Assembly (NCBI GenBank): GCA_028279115.1
Contig: JANQSV010000159.1
Span: 1 to 39,708 of the forward strand
Direction: 5' to 3'
DNA: 39,708 bases
From: Pseudomonadales bacterium
GTDB taxonomy: Bacteria; Pseudomonadota; Gammaproteobacteria; Pseudomonadales; Pseudohongiellaceae
Below the pieces are notes generated by a model that had not been told where the DNA came from, made no database searches, and worked only from the letters and a program-made list of their open reading frames with translations. Shown here piece after piece: positions 1 through 8,581 of the stretch; position 1 is the first letter of the stretch; each line of letters starts with the position of its first letter. The position numbers and the translations under genes are program-made.

Positions 1-152
1 CCCACCGCCTCGGAGCCGAGAATTTTCCAATTCATCGCGTGTCCCCGCCATTTCCGTTTCGGGCGCATTATCCACGACATCCGTCCCGCTGTCGCTAGAA
101 TCCGGCTCGTGCTTCCATTATCCTTCCCGGTCGACACACAGGAGGAAAACCG

Positions 153-614
153 GTGGCGACGATCAGATTGAACGGAGAGCTTCGGGAACTCGACATAGAA
201 CCCGAAATGCCCCTGCTTTGGGTATTGCGCGACGAACTCGGCATGACCGGAACCAATTTCGGCTGCGGCATCGGCAATTGCGGCGCCTGCACGGTGCATG
301 TCGACGGCAATGCGTTGCGCAGTTGCGTCACGCCGGTAAGCGCGGTCGAAGGGCGTGGCATTACGACCATCGAAGGACTTGCTCAAGTTGCCGGCGGCGC
401 CAATGACCTGAGCCCGGTGCAACAGGCGTGGATCGATCACCAGGTGCCCCAATGCGGCTATTGCCAGTCGGGCATGATCATGGCGGCTACCGCCTTGCTC
501 GCGCGCAATCCCTCGCCCACCGACGAGGAAATCGACGCCGGCATCACCAATATCTGCCGTTGCGGCTCCTACCCGCGGGTGCGCAAGGCCATTCGCGCCC
601 TGGCGAGCGCATAG
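153..614 (+). CDS. (2Fe-2S)-binding protein, isoquinoline 1-oxidoreductase alpha-subunit-like
   Basis: GTG start preceded by GGAGG (141); motifs [15 protein letters not shown] and [10 protein letters not shown]...[14 protein letters not shown], typical of the xanthine oxidase family small subunit. Confidence 0.93.
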   Translation: MATIRLNGELRELDIEPEMPLLWVLRDELGMTGTNFGCGIGNCGACTVHVDGNALRSCVTPVSAVEGRGITTIEGLAQVAGGANDLSPVQQAWIDHQVPQCGYCQSGMIMAATALLARNPSPTDEEIDAGITNICRCGSYPRVRKAIRALASA

Positions 615-728
615 GGCGAGGGCAAGCGATTACGAAGCGACAGCTTCGTGCGCAGCCTGAGCGCCGCCGAGCTGTGCTCGGCGCCCGGACCGGCGTAAGG
701 GTGCCCACAAGCATTCGATAAGGAGACT

Positions 729-2969
729 ATGATGAAACAACCGAAACTGAGCCGGCGCAAGTTCCTCCTCGTCTCCGCCGTCGCCGGCGGCGGCGTGCTG
801 ATCGGCTACGCGGCCACCCGTCCGAGCCGCCACCGGCGCGCCAACGACACGCTCGCCTCGGGCGGCGACCGCTTCGTCACCTCCTGGATCAGGCTGCAGC
901 CCGATAACCGGGTAACGATTTACGTGCCCCATGCGGAAATGGGCCAGGGCGTGCACACTTCCCTGGCGATGATGGCCGCCGACGAACTCGACGCGGCCTG
1001 GGAACTCGTCGATGTCGAACAGGCCCCCGCCACCGACCTGTTCGCCAACGAAGCCGTGGTCGCCGGTTTCGGCGAGGAGTTGCTGCCGGAATTCCTCATG
1101 GGACTGGTCAATTTCGCCGCGCTTCCCGCGGCGCAGATCGTCAACATACAAATCACCGGCGGCAGTTCCTCGGTGCGCTATACCGGCGAGAACAGCATGC
1201 GCGCGGCCGGCGCGGCGGCGCGGCGGATGCTGCTCGAATGCGCGGCCGAACGCTGGAGCGTTGCGGCGGAGGAATGCGCAACCGAATCGAGCCACGTGAT
1301 TCACTCCGCCAGCGGCCGCTCGATCGCCTATGGCGAATTGGCCGATGGCGCCGCCCGGCTAGAGCCGCCGGCAAATCCCGTGCTCAAGGACCGCTCGCAG
1401 TTCAACATCATGGGCAGGGCGATTTCGCGGCGCGACATTCCGGCCAAGGTCGACGGCAGCGCGCCCTACGGCATCGACGCCCATAGCGGGGACATGTTGT
1501 ACGCCGCCTTGCGGCTGGCGCCGGTGTTCGGCGCCAGACTGGCCTCGGTGAACGCCGAAGAGGCGCTCGCTCAACGCGGCGTGCGCAAGGTGGTCGAACT
1601 CGAAGATGGCTATGCCGTGGTCGCCGACAATTACTGGCGCGCGAAACAGGCGCTCGAACTGGTCGAGGCCGAATTCGCGCCGACCGAAAACGACAGCGTC
1701 TCAAGCGCGGTGCTCGCGGAAAGATTCGACCGGGCGCTGGCGGAGAGCAACGGATCGCGGGATTTCGAGAGCGGCGACGCCGATGCCGCGCTGGAAGACG
1801 CGCAAGACGTGTTCGAGGCGAGCTACCGGGTGCCCTATCTCGCCCACGCCGCCATGGAGCCCATGAATTGCACGGTGCATATCCAGGGCGACCGGGCCGA
1901 TCTCTGGACGAGCACCCAGGACGCCCTTGGCATCAAGAGCCGGGTTGCCCGAGTTGCGGGTCTGAGCGAGGACAATGTCACATTCCACCACAGCTATCTC
2001 GGCGGCGGCTTCGGCCGGCGCCTGCCTTTCACCTGGAACGTGATCGATCACGCCACGCTGATTGCCCAGGAAGTCGCGAAGCAATTTGACGCGCCGGTGA
2101 AAACGATCCTCACTCGCGAGGAAGACATGCGCCAGGATTACTACCGGCCCGCCGTACACAGCAACTTCAAGGCGGCGTTCGACGCCGAAGGACGCGTGAC
2201 GGCCTGGCATAACCGATTCACGGGCCCGATCCAGGTTCCTGGCGCAGCGCATATTCCGTACGGCATTCCCAACCAGTCGATTCGCGTAGTCGATGTGGAG
2301 ACCCATGTGCCGATCGCCTCCTGGCGCAGCGTCGATCATTCGCAGCAGACTTTCTTCATCGAGTCCTTCATCGACGAGATCGCCCATCGCGGGGGAACCA
2401 ATCCCTACCAGTTGCGAATGGAACTCCTGCAGGATCACCCGCGCCATCGCAACGTGCTGCAAGTCGCGGCCGAGTCGGCGGGATACGGCAGCGGGTTGCC
2501 CGAGGGCCGCGCCCTCGGCATCGCCGTCCAGGAAAGTTTCGGCAGCATCGCCGCCCAGGTCGCCGAAGTCTCGATCGGCGGCGACGGCCGGCCGGTTGTG
2601 CACAAGGTAACCTGCGCGATGGACTGCGGCTGGGTGGTAAATCCCGACACCGCCGAGGCCCAGATCGAAAGCGGCATCATCTTCGGATTGACCGCGGCGC
2701 TGTATGGCGCGATCACCATCGAGGACGGCCGCGTCGTGCAAGGCAATTTCCCGGATTACGAGATGTTGCGCATGGCCGACTCGCCGGAAATCGTCGTACA
2801 CCTGGTCGAGTCCGGCAACGCGTTGGGAGGCCTCGGCGAACCGGCAACGCCGCCCGTGGCCGCCGCAGTCGCCAACGCGATCTACATCCTCACCGGCCAG
2901 CGAGTCCGCGAACTCCCCATCGGCGACCGTGATTTCTCTATCGACCAGTCGCTTGCGGGCAATGTTTGA
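729..2969 (+). CDS. xanthine dehydrogenase family protein molybdopterin-binding subunit (isoquinoline 1-oxidoreductase beta-like)
   Basis: 746 aa; Tat-like N-terminus SRRKFLLVSAVAGGG; GGGFGRR and ALGGLGEPATPP motifs; directly downstream of the 2Fe-2S subunit. Confidence 0.93.
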   Translation: MMKQPKLSRRKFLLVSAVAGGGVLIGYAATRPSRHRRANDTLASGGDRFVTSWIRLQPDNRVTIYVPHAEMGQGVHTSLAMMAADELDAAWELVDVEQAPATDLFANEAVVAGFGEELLPEFLMGLVNFAALPAAQIVNIQITGGSSSVRYTGENSMRAAGAAARRMLLECAAERWSVAAEECATESSHVIHSASGRSIAYGELADGAARLEPPANPVLKDRSQFNIMGRAISRRDIPAKVDGSAPYGIDAHSGDMLYAALRLAPVFGARLASVNAEEALAQRGVRKVVELEDGYAVVADNYWRAKQALELVEAEFAPTENDSVSSAVLAERFDRALAESNGSRDFESGDADAALEDAQDVFEASYRVPYLAHAAMEPMNCTVHIQGDRADLWTSTQDALGIKSRVARVAGLSEDNVTFHHSYLGGGFGRRLPFTWNVIDHATLIAQEVAKQFDAPVKTILTREEDMRQDYYRPAVHSNFKAAFDAEGRVTAWHNRFTGPIQVPGAAHIPYGIPNQSIRVVDVETHVPIASWRSVDHSQQTFFIESFIDEIAHRGGTNPYQLRMELLQDHPRHRNVLQVAAESAGYGSGLPEGRALGIAVQESFGSIAAQVAEVSIGGDGRPVVHKVTCAMDCGWVVNPDTAEAQIESGIIFGLTAALYGAITIEDGRVVQGNFPDYEMLRMADSPEIVVHLVESGNALGGLGEPATPPVAAAVANAIYILTGQRVRELPIGDRDFSIDQSLAGNV

Positions 2970-3010
2970 CCATTGAATGCGGCTTGAGCCATGCTTGAGC
3001 CACATTGATT

Positions 3011-3030
3011 CAGCCGCTTGCTGAAGCGGA
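3011..3030. repeat. left copy of 20-bp direct repeat CAGCCGCTTGCTGAAGCGGA (candidate attL)
   Basis: Exact match to 15756-15775; contains inverted repeat CCGCTT-GCTG-AAGCGG. Confidence 0.6.
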
Positions 3031-3218
3031 ACGTGGCGCTCAGAGAATCCCAACTCTATTCCTCGCTCCGGCGAAGCTGCGACGAATTGCGCGATTCGGT
3101 GAGCCGACACGGCGATTTTGAACAATTCGCGAGTCGAATCGGGTCTGCATTCGAAAGATGGGTATCGCGACAGGAGGATTTCATGCGTATGACGTGGAAC
3201 GTGGAGGAATCGCAATGA
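3018..3218 (+). pseudogene. hsdM remnant: start region fused to a C-terminal-region segment, internal part missing
   Basis: From GTG 3033, VALRESQLYSSLRRSCDELR matches MALKKSQLYSSLWQSCDELR of the intact HsdM; downstream HGDFEQFASRIGSAFERW matches HEEFRKFSKRVAEVFNNW of the same HsdM; stop overlaps the next start (ATGA). Confidence 0.7.
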
Positions 3219-4351
3219 AAGGCGCGCTTGATAAACTCAGTGTCCAAGGATTCAAATCGATTCGCGAACTGAAAGACTTTCAGTTTAATGACTTGAACGT
3301 AATTGTGGGAGCAAATGGTGCGGGAAAAAGCAATCTAATCGAGTTGTTTCGAATGCTTGCGGCAATGGCTGAAAAGAATTTCAGCAAGTTTGTTCTTGCG
3401 CACAATGGAGCGGACGGATTCCTTTTCAACGGTCCGAAAGTCACTTCCGTCATCAGCGCGGAATTCGTTTTTACTTCCCATAGCGATTTTCCCATAGGCT
3501 CGAACATATATAGATTCGAGGCCACTCCGACTGCCGATGGCCGGAAATTTCTTCTATCCGAAGAGCGTGAATATGTGACTACGAGTCCTAGATCTTATGG
3601 TCCAGCCGCAGAGGAAAGCCGCCTTCGGGATGAGAAGGATGAAAAATCGGCAGATGGGAATTGGAATGGAGTTGGGTATTTTGTATATGAGTCAATCTCA
3701 AATTGGATGATCTATCATTTTCACGATACAAGCGCGAATACTCCAATGCGTCGTTATGAAATCATCGAGGATTGCCAGCGCCTTCGATCTGACGCGTCAA
3801 ATATCGCCCCTTTTCTTTTTCACTTAAAACAAGATCACTGGGACTCGAACTGCTACAAAGAGATATTGAACTCAGTTCGGTTGGTCATACCATTCTTTGA
3901 TGACTTCCGACTCGATGTGCATAAACTTGGAGAAGCCAACAAAGTAGCTTTGAGTTGGCAACAAAAGGGGTCCGACTTTCCCATGCAGCCCTTCCACCTC
4001 TCGGACGGTTCAATCCGCTTTATCTGCTTGGCCACCGCGCTACTTCAACCGTCGCCACCGTCGATGATCATTATCGACGAACCTGAGTTGGGACTCCACC
4101 CGGAAGCCATCGGGATTTTGAGCGAACTCATCCAGGATGCGGCGAAACGGACGCAAATCGTTGTTGCGACACAATCGCCGCTCCTGCTGGACCAGTTCGC
4201 AATCGAAGACGTCATAGTGGTCAACCGCAGGAACGGGCAATCCACGTTCGAGCGGCTCGAACGCGCTGATTACGATCAATGGCTGAAAGAATATTCCGTC
4301 GGCCAACTCTGGACCAAGAATGTCATCCAGGGAGGCACGACGAATGAGTAG
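3215..4351 (+). CDS. AAA family ATPase (AAA_21/COG4637-like)
   Basis: FKSIRELKDFQFNDLNVIVGANGAGKSN Walker A; IIIDEPELGLHPEAIGIL Walker B/signature; VVATQSPLLLDQF; ATG 3215 with GGAGGAA upstream. Confidence 0.9.
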   Translation: MKGALDKLSVQGFKSIRELKDFQFNDLNVIVGANGAGKSNLIELFRMLAAMAEKNFSKFVLAHNGADGFLFNGPKVTSVISAEFVFTSHSDFPIGSNIYRFEATPTADGRKFLLSEEREYVTTSPRSYGPAAEESRLRDEKDEKSADGNWNGVGYFVYESISNWMIYHFHDTSANTPMRRYEIIEDCQRLRSDASNIAPFLFHLKQDHWDSNCYKEILNSVRLVIPFFDDFRLDVHKLGEANKVALSWQQKGSDFPMQPFHLSDGSIRFICLATALLQPSPPSMIIIDEPELGLHPEAIGILSELIQDAAKRTQIVVATQSPLLLDQFAIEDVIVVNRRNGQSTFERLERADYDQWLKEYSVGQLWTKNVIQGGTTNE

Positions 4352-5024
4352 TTATGCGGAAGTCGTCGTTTTGACCGAAGGCCGGACGGAACAGCTTTTC
4401 ATCAAACGACTTCTTGCGCCCCACATGGGATTGCGGGGTGTCTACCTGACACCCGTCCAATTGGACAAGCCGGGCCAGAAAGGCGGCGACGTGCGCTTCG
4501 TGCGGGCAAAGAATGACATTGCCCGGCACTTGAAGCAGCGAAACGACACCTATGTGTCGCTAATGGTTGACTACTACGGCATTGGCGGCGATTGGCCGGG
4601 ACTCGATGCCGCGCAAGCGCACACAAAGCCGAGCGATATTGCTTCCGTAATTGGCGCGGCGACTCAGGAAGCCATCGACGCCGAGTTGGCGGACTACCGC
4701 TCAAACGCCCGTTTCGTGCCGCATGTTTCGGTCCACGAGTTTGAAGCGCTGCTTTTCAGTAAACCCGACAGTTTGGCGAACGCTCTCGAAGTAGACCGTA
4801 AACGCATAGACGCGATCATTGAAGAATGCGGCGAACCCGAGGCGATCGACAATTCCCCACATACGGCGCCATCCACGCGCATCGCACGGCTTTACGACCG
4901 TTTCAAGAAAACGAGCACGGGCATCGCCATCGCACGGTCGATCGGGATTGAACAGATGCGTTCGATGTGTCCCGTGTTCAACGGCTGGCTGGGCCGCCTG
5001 GAATCGCTTGCGGTTGGCGCCTGA
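4344..5024 (+). CDS. DUF4276 family protein (TOPRIM-like/RloB-like)
   Basis: VVVLTEGRTEQLFIKRLL, MVDYYGIGGDWPGL, HVSVHEFEALLFSKP motifs; start overlaps AAA gene stop by 8 bp. Confidence 0.85.
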   Translation: MSSYAEVVVLTEGRTEQLFIKRLLAPHMGLRGVYLTPVQLDKPGQKGGDVRFVRAKNDIARHLKQRNDTYVSLMVDYYGIGGDWPGLDAAQAHTKPSDIASVIGAATQEAIDAELADYRSNARFVPHVSVHEFEALLFSKPDSLANALEVDRKRIDAIIEECGEPEAIDNSPHTAPSTRIARLYDRFKKTSTGIAIARSIGIEQMRSMCPVFNGWLGRLESLAVGA

Positions 5025-5055
5025 CACTAATTGCGTGTAGCACAAAGGTTGCGCC

Positions 5056-5208
5056 ATGATGCGGAGCCACAAGGACGTATTTACTGAATCGGTTGCGAAT
5101 CGGGAAGCGCAAATGCGAAGTGCGAGAACATACATGAGCACGAAAGACGGAAACGGCAGGCTGCCGGCCATCCATCCGAGTGAAATTCTCAACGCGGTCA
5201 CCGGCTGA
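5056..5208 (+). pseudogene. small ORF ending in a HigA-type antitoxin N-terminal fragment
   Basis: 50-aa ORF MMRSHKDVFTESVANREAQMRSARTYMSTKDGNGRLPAIHPSEILNAVTG; RLPAIHPSEIL resembles HigA IHPGEIL start; stops before any HTH. Confidence 0.45.
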
Positions 5209-5216
5209 AACAGAAC

Positions 5217-7658
5217 ATGGCGCTCAAGAAATCTCAGCTTTATTCTTCGCTCTGGCAGAGTTGCGACGAACTGCGCGGCGGCATGGACGCTTCGCAGTAC
5301 AAGGATTACGTGCTGACGCTGCTGTTCATGAAGTACGTCACGGACAAGCACGAAAGCGACCGCGACGCGCTGATCGAAGTGCCGGAAGGCGGCGGCTTCG
5401 TCGATATGGTCGAACTCAAAGGTCACAAGGAAATTGGCGACAGGATCAACAAGATCATCGGCAGGCTCGCGGAAGCCAACGATCTCAAAGGCGTAATCGA
5501 TCAAGCCGACTTCAACGACGAAAGCAAACTGGGCTCGGGCAAGGCGATGCAGGATCGCTTGTCCAAGCTCGTCGGCATCTTCGAAGATCTCGATTTCAGC
5601 GCCAACCGCGCCGGTGGCGACGACCTGCTCGGCGACGCCTATGAATACCTGATGATGCATTTCGCCACCGAATCGGGCAAAAGCAAGGGGCAGTTCTACA
5701 CCCCCGCCGAAGTCTCCCGGATCATCGCGAAGGTTGTTGGCATCGGTCCTGAAACGCGCCAGGACCAAACGATTTACGATCCCACCTGCGGTTCGGGCTC
5801 CCTTTTGTTGAAGGCCGTTGACGAAGCGCCGAACGGAATCTCGGTCTACGGACAGGAAATGGACAACGCCACCTGGTCCCTGGCCCGAATGAATCTCATC
5901 CTGCATGGTCAGGAGACCGCCGAGATTTGGCGCGACAATACGCTTTCCGACCCCTACTTCAGAAATGAGAACGGCAGCCTCAAGACTCATGATTTCGCCG
6001 TCGCAAATCCGCCGTTTTCCTTCAAGTCCTGGTCCACTGGTTTTGACCCGGACCACGACGAGTTCAATCGCTTCGAATACGGCGCGCCACCCGCCAAGAA
6101 TGGCGACTACGCCTTCCTGCTCCACCTCATAACATCGCTCAAAAGCCGCGGCAAAGGCGCGATAATCCTGCCCCACGGCGTACTGTTTCGCGGCAACCGC
6201 GAAGCTGAAATCCGTCGCAATCTCATCCAGCGCGGCTTGATCAAAGGCATCATCGGCCTTCCCGCCAACCTGTTCTATGGCACCGGCATCCCTGCCTGCA
6301 TCATCGTCATCGACAAGGAAGGCGCCTCGCTTCGCGGCGGCGTTTTCATGATCGACGCGAGCCGCGGATTCATCAAGGACGGCAACAAGAACCGCCTACG
6401 CGAACAGGACATCCACCGCATCGTCGATGTGTTCACCGAACAAATAGAAGTTCCCCGTTACTCGCGCATGGTTCCGGTGGCGGAAATCACAAGCGAGGCC
6501 AACGACTGCAACTTGAACATCCCGCGCTACATCGATTCGAGCGAACCCGAAGACTTGCACGACCTCGAAGCCCACCTGCGCGGCGGCATCCCGAACCGGG
6601 ACATCGAAGCGCTCGGAGAATACTGGTCAGTATTACCGTCGATTCGCGAAGCGCTGTTCGAGGATTTCGGGCGGGAAGGCTACAGCAAAGCGCGAATCGG
6701 CATTCAGGAAGTGAAAACGGCGATTCCCGGCCACGAAGAATTCCGCAAATTTTCCAAGCGTGTCGCAGAAGTGTTCAATAACTGGCGCGAAATTTATCGG
6801 GGCCGGCTGAGCGGAATCCATTCCGGGACCGTGCCAAAGTTCCTCATCGCCGAGTTGTCCGAAGAAATACTGAGCGAATTCGCGGATTCGCCGCTTATAG
6901 ACCCTTACGATGTCTACCAGCGCCTGATGGACTATTGGCAGGAAACCATGCAGGACGATGTGTATCTGATCGTGGGCGAAGGCTGGCGCGACGCCGCCAA
7001 GCCGCGCGGCATCGTCGAAGACAAGCGGCGCAAGCTCAAGGAAACGCCCGACCTCATCGTCAAGCGCCGTAAGTACAAGCTCGACCTGATCCCGCCCGAA
7101 CTCGTCGTCAACCGCTATTACGCGGAGGAAAGTACCGAAATCGAATCATTGCGAACGAAATGCGACGCGGCATCAAGGGAGTTGGAAGAGTTCGCAGAGG
7201 AGCACACCGGTGAAGATGGGCTGCTCGAAGAAGCCCTCAACGACAAGGGCAAACTGACCAAGGCCAGCGCAACTGCCAGATTGCGGGCGATCCGCGCCGA
7301 ACCGGACGGCGAAGAAGAACAGAAGCTACTCGACAAATGCCTGACGCTGCTTACCGCGGAAGCCGACGCGGCCAAGGCGGCAAAGGACGCGCAAGCAGTT
7401 CTCGATGCCCTCGTGCTCGAACGCTACGCCTATCTTTCGGATGCGGAAATCAAGAGTCTGGTGGTAGAAGACAAATGGCTCGCCACCATCCAAGCCGCAA
7501 TCGAGTTCGAACTGCGGAACGTCGCTCAACGCCTTGCGGCCCGCATTGCCCAAATTGAAGAACGCTACGCCAAACCGCTCCCAGACCTGGAACGGGACGT
7601 TGAGATTTACAGCCGCAAGGTCGAAAGGCATCTGGAAAAGATGGGGATCGCATTGTGA
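5217..7658 (+). CDS. hsdM: type I restriction-modification system methyltransferase subunit M (long, ~813 aa form)
   Basis: FMKYVTDKHES, GQFYTPAEVSRIIAK, YDPTCGSGSLLLKA (SAM motif I), VANPPFSFKSW (NPPF catalytic motif). Confidence 0.97.
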   Translation: MALKKSQLYSSLWQSCDELRGGMDASQYKDYVLTLLFMKYVTDKHESDRDALIEVPEGGGFVDMVELKGHKEIGDRINKIIGRLAEANDLKGVIDQADFNDESKLGSGKAMQDRLSKLVGIFEDLDFSANRAGGDDLLGDAYEYLMMHFATESGKSKGQFYTPAEVSRIIAKVVGIGPETRQDQTIYDPTCGSGSLLLKAVDEAPNGISVYGQEMDNATWSLARMNLILHGQETAEIWRDNTLSDPYFRNENGSLKTHDFAVANPPFSFKSWSTGFDPDHDEFNRFEYGAPPAKNGDYAFLLHLITSLKSRGKGAIILPHGVLFRGNREAEIRRNLIQRGLIKGIIGLPANLFYGTGIPACIIVIDKEGASLRGGVFMIDASRGFIKDGNKNRLREQDIHRIVDVFTEQIEVPRYSRMVPVAEITSEANDCNLNIPRYIDSSEPEDLHDLEAHLRGGIPNRDIEALGEYWSVLPSIREALFEDFGREGYSKARIGIQEVKTAIPGHEEFRKFSKRVAEVFNNWREIYRGRLSGIHSGTVPKFLIAELSEEILSEFADSPLIDPYDVYQRLMDYWQETMQDDVYLIVGEGWRDAAKPRGIVEDKRRKLKETPDLIVKRRKYKLDLIPPELVVNRYYAEESTEIESLRTKCDAASRELEEFAEEHTGEDGLLEEALNDKGKLTKASATARLRAIRAEPDGEEEQKLLDKCLTLLTAEADAAKAAKDAQAVLDALVLERYAYLSDAEIKSLVVEDKWLATIQAAIEFELRNVAQRLAARIAQIEERYAKPLPDLERDVEIYSRKVERHLEKMGIAL

Positions 7659-7729
7659 ATTCTCCTTCCCACACCTGCAATGCAGAGTTATCGCTTTCGC
7701 TAAATGCACCAAATATGGTACGTTAGGCC

Positions 7730-8080
7730 GTGGATGAAGGTAAGCGCTTACCGGCGCGGTTTTTCGCGACCGAAAGTGGCCGGATGCCCGTTCGCATGTG
7801 GCTGCTTGGTCTTTCCGACGCGGATAGGAAACGCATTGGCGACGACATTCGAACGGCTGAGTTTGGGTGGCCTATCGGAATGCCTTTATGCCGCAGGATG
7901 ACGGGTCACGAAGGACTGTGGGAAGTTCGGACGGACTTGCCGGACCAGAGGACCGCACGAGTCTTGTTCTGCGTCTTCTCGGGTCACATGGTTTTGCTTC
8001 ATGGCTTTATCAAGAAGTCCCGGAAAACGCCCAAGTCCGATCTCCATTTGGCAACGAAAAGAATGAGGAGCTTGACATGA
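7730..8080 (+). CDS. type II toxin-antitoxin toxin, RelE/HigB (phage Gp49-like)
   Basis: GTG start; LWEVRTDLPDQRTARVLFCVFSGHMVLLHGFIKKSRKTPKSDL matches the Gp49/HigB-like pattern; ATGA overlap with downstream XRE gene. Confidence 0.85.
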   Translation: MDEGKRLPARFFATESGRMPVRMWLLGLSDADRKRIGDDIRTAEFGWPIGMPLCRRMTGHEGLWEVRTDLPDQRTARVLFCVFSGHMVLLHGFIKKSRKTPKSDLHLATKRMRSLT

Positions 8081-8370
8081 CCGAAGACATCGAAAAAGGC
8101 CATCTTGGGCAGTATTTTGAAGAGTTTCTGAAGGAACAGGGCACGTATGAGAGTACTACCGCGCAAGCCGTAAAGCGCGTGCTTGCCTTCCAGATATCAG
8201 AAGCCATGAAGACGCAAGGTCTCTCGAAAGTGGAAATGGCGCGCCGCCTGCACACGAGCCGGTCACAGCTTGACCGATTGCTTGACCCTGAGAATGAGGG
8301 GGTGACCGTCGGCATGCTTGCGCGCGCCGCCAAAGCGGTTGGCCGCGAACTCCGGATCGAGCTCGCGTGA
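8077..8370 (+). CDS. XRE-family antitoxin (HTH)
   Basis: ISEAMKTQGLSKVEMARRLHTSRSQLDRLLDPENEGVTVGMLARAAKAVGRELRIELA helix-turn-helix; overlapping toxin stop. Confidence 0.88.
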   Translation: MTEDIEKGHLGQYFEEFLKEQGTYESTTAQAVKRVLAFQISEAMKTQGLSKVEMARRLHTSRSQLDRLLDPENEGVTVGMLARAAKAVGRELRIELA

Positions 8371-8517
8371 CGGGATGGAATTTCGTTGTGAGCAGAGCCT
8401 TCGATTTTGATCAGCTCGTCGGTCTGTTCCAGCGAACCCACGAAGTAACCCGGCGCTTCCATCGAACGAACCGACAAATTGTTCAGACACTATCTGCAAT
8501 ATCCGAGCGGCCAAAAA

Positions 8518-8546
8518 AGATTCCACAGACAGTGTCTGTGGAATCT
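8518..8546. repeat. 29-bp palindrome, 14-bp arms, 1-nt centre
   Basis: AGATTCCACAGACA-G-TGTCTGTGGAATCT; on the minus strand followed by TTTTT(T), i.e. intrinsic-terminator-like reading leftward. Confidence 0.8.
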
Positions 8547-8581
8547 CCTGCGCCGGAAACGCCTAATTTGCTGCGGCTGCT

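Noticed and set aside
1701-3215. 504-aa minus-strand ORF over the molybdopterin subunit
   Set aside because: Antisense shadow ORF; low-complexity composition and no motifs.
4701-6176. 491-aa minus-strand ORF across DUF4276 and hsdM
   Set aside because: Spans two real + strand genes; no domain signal.
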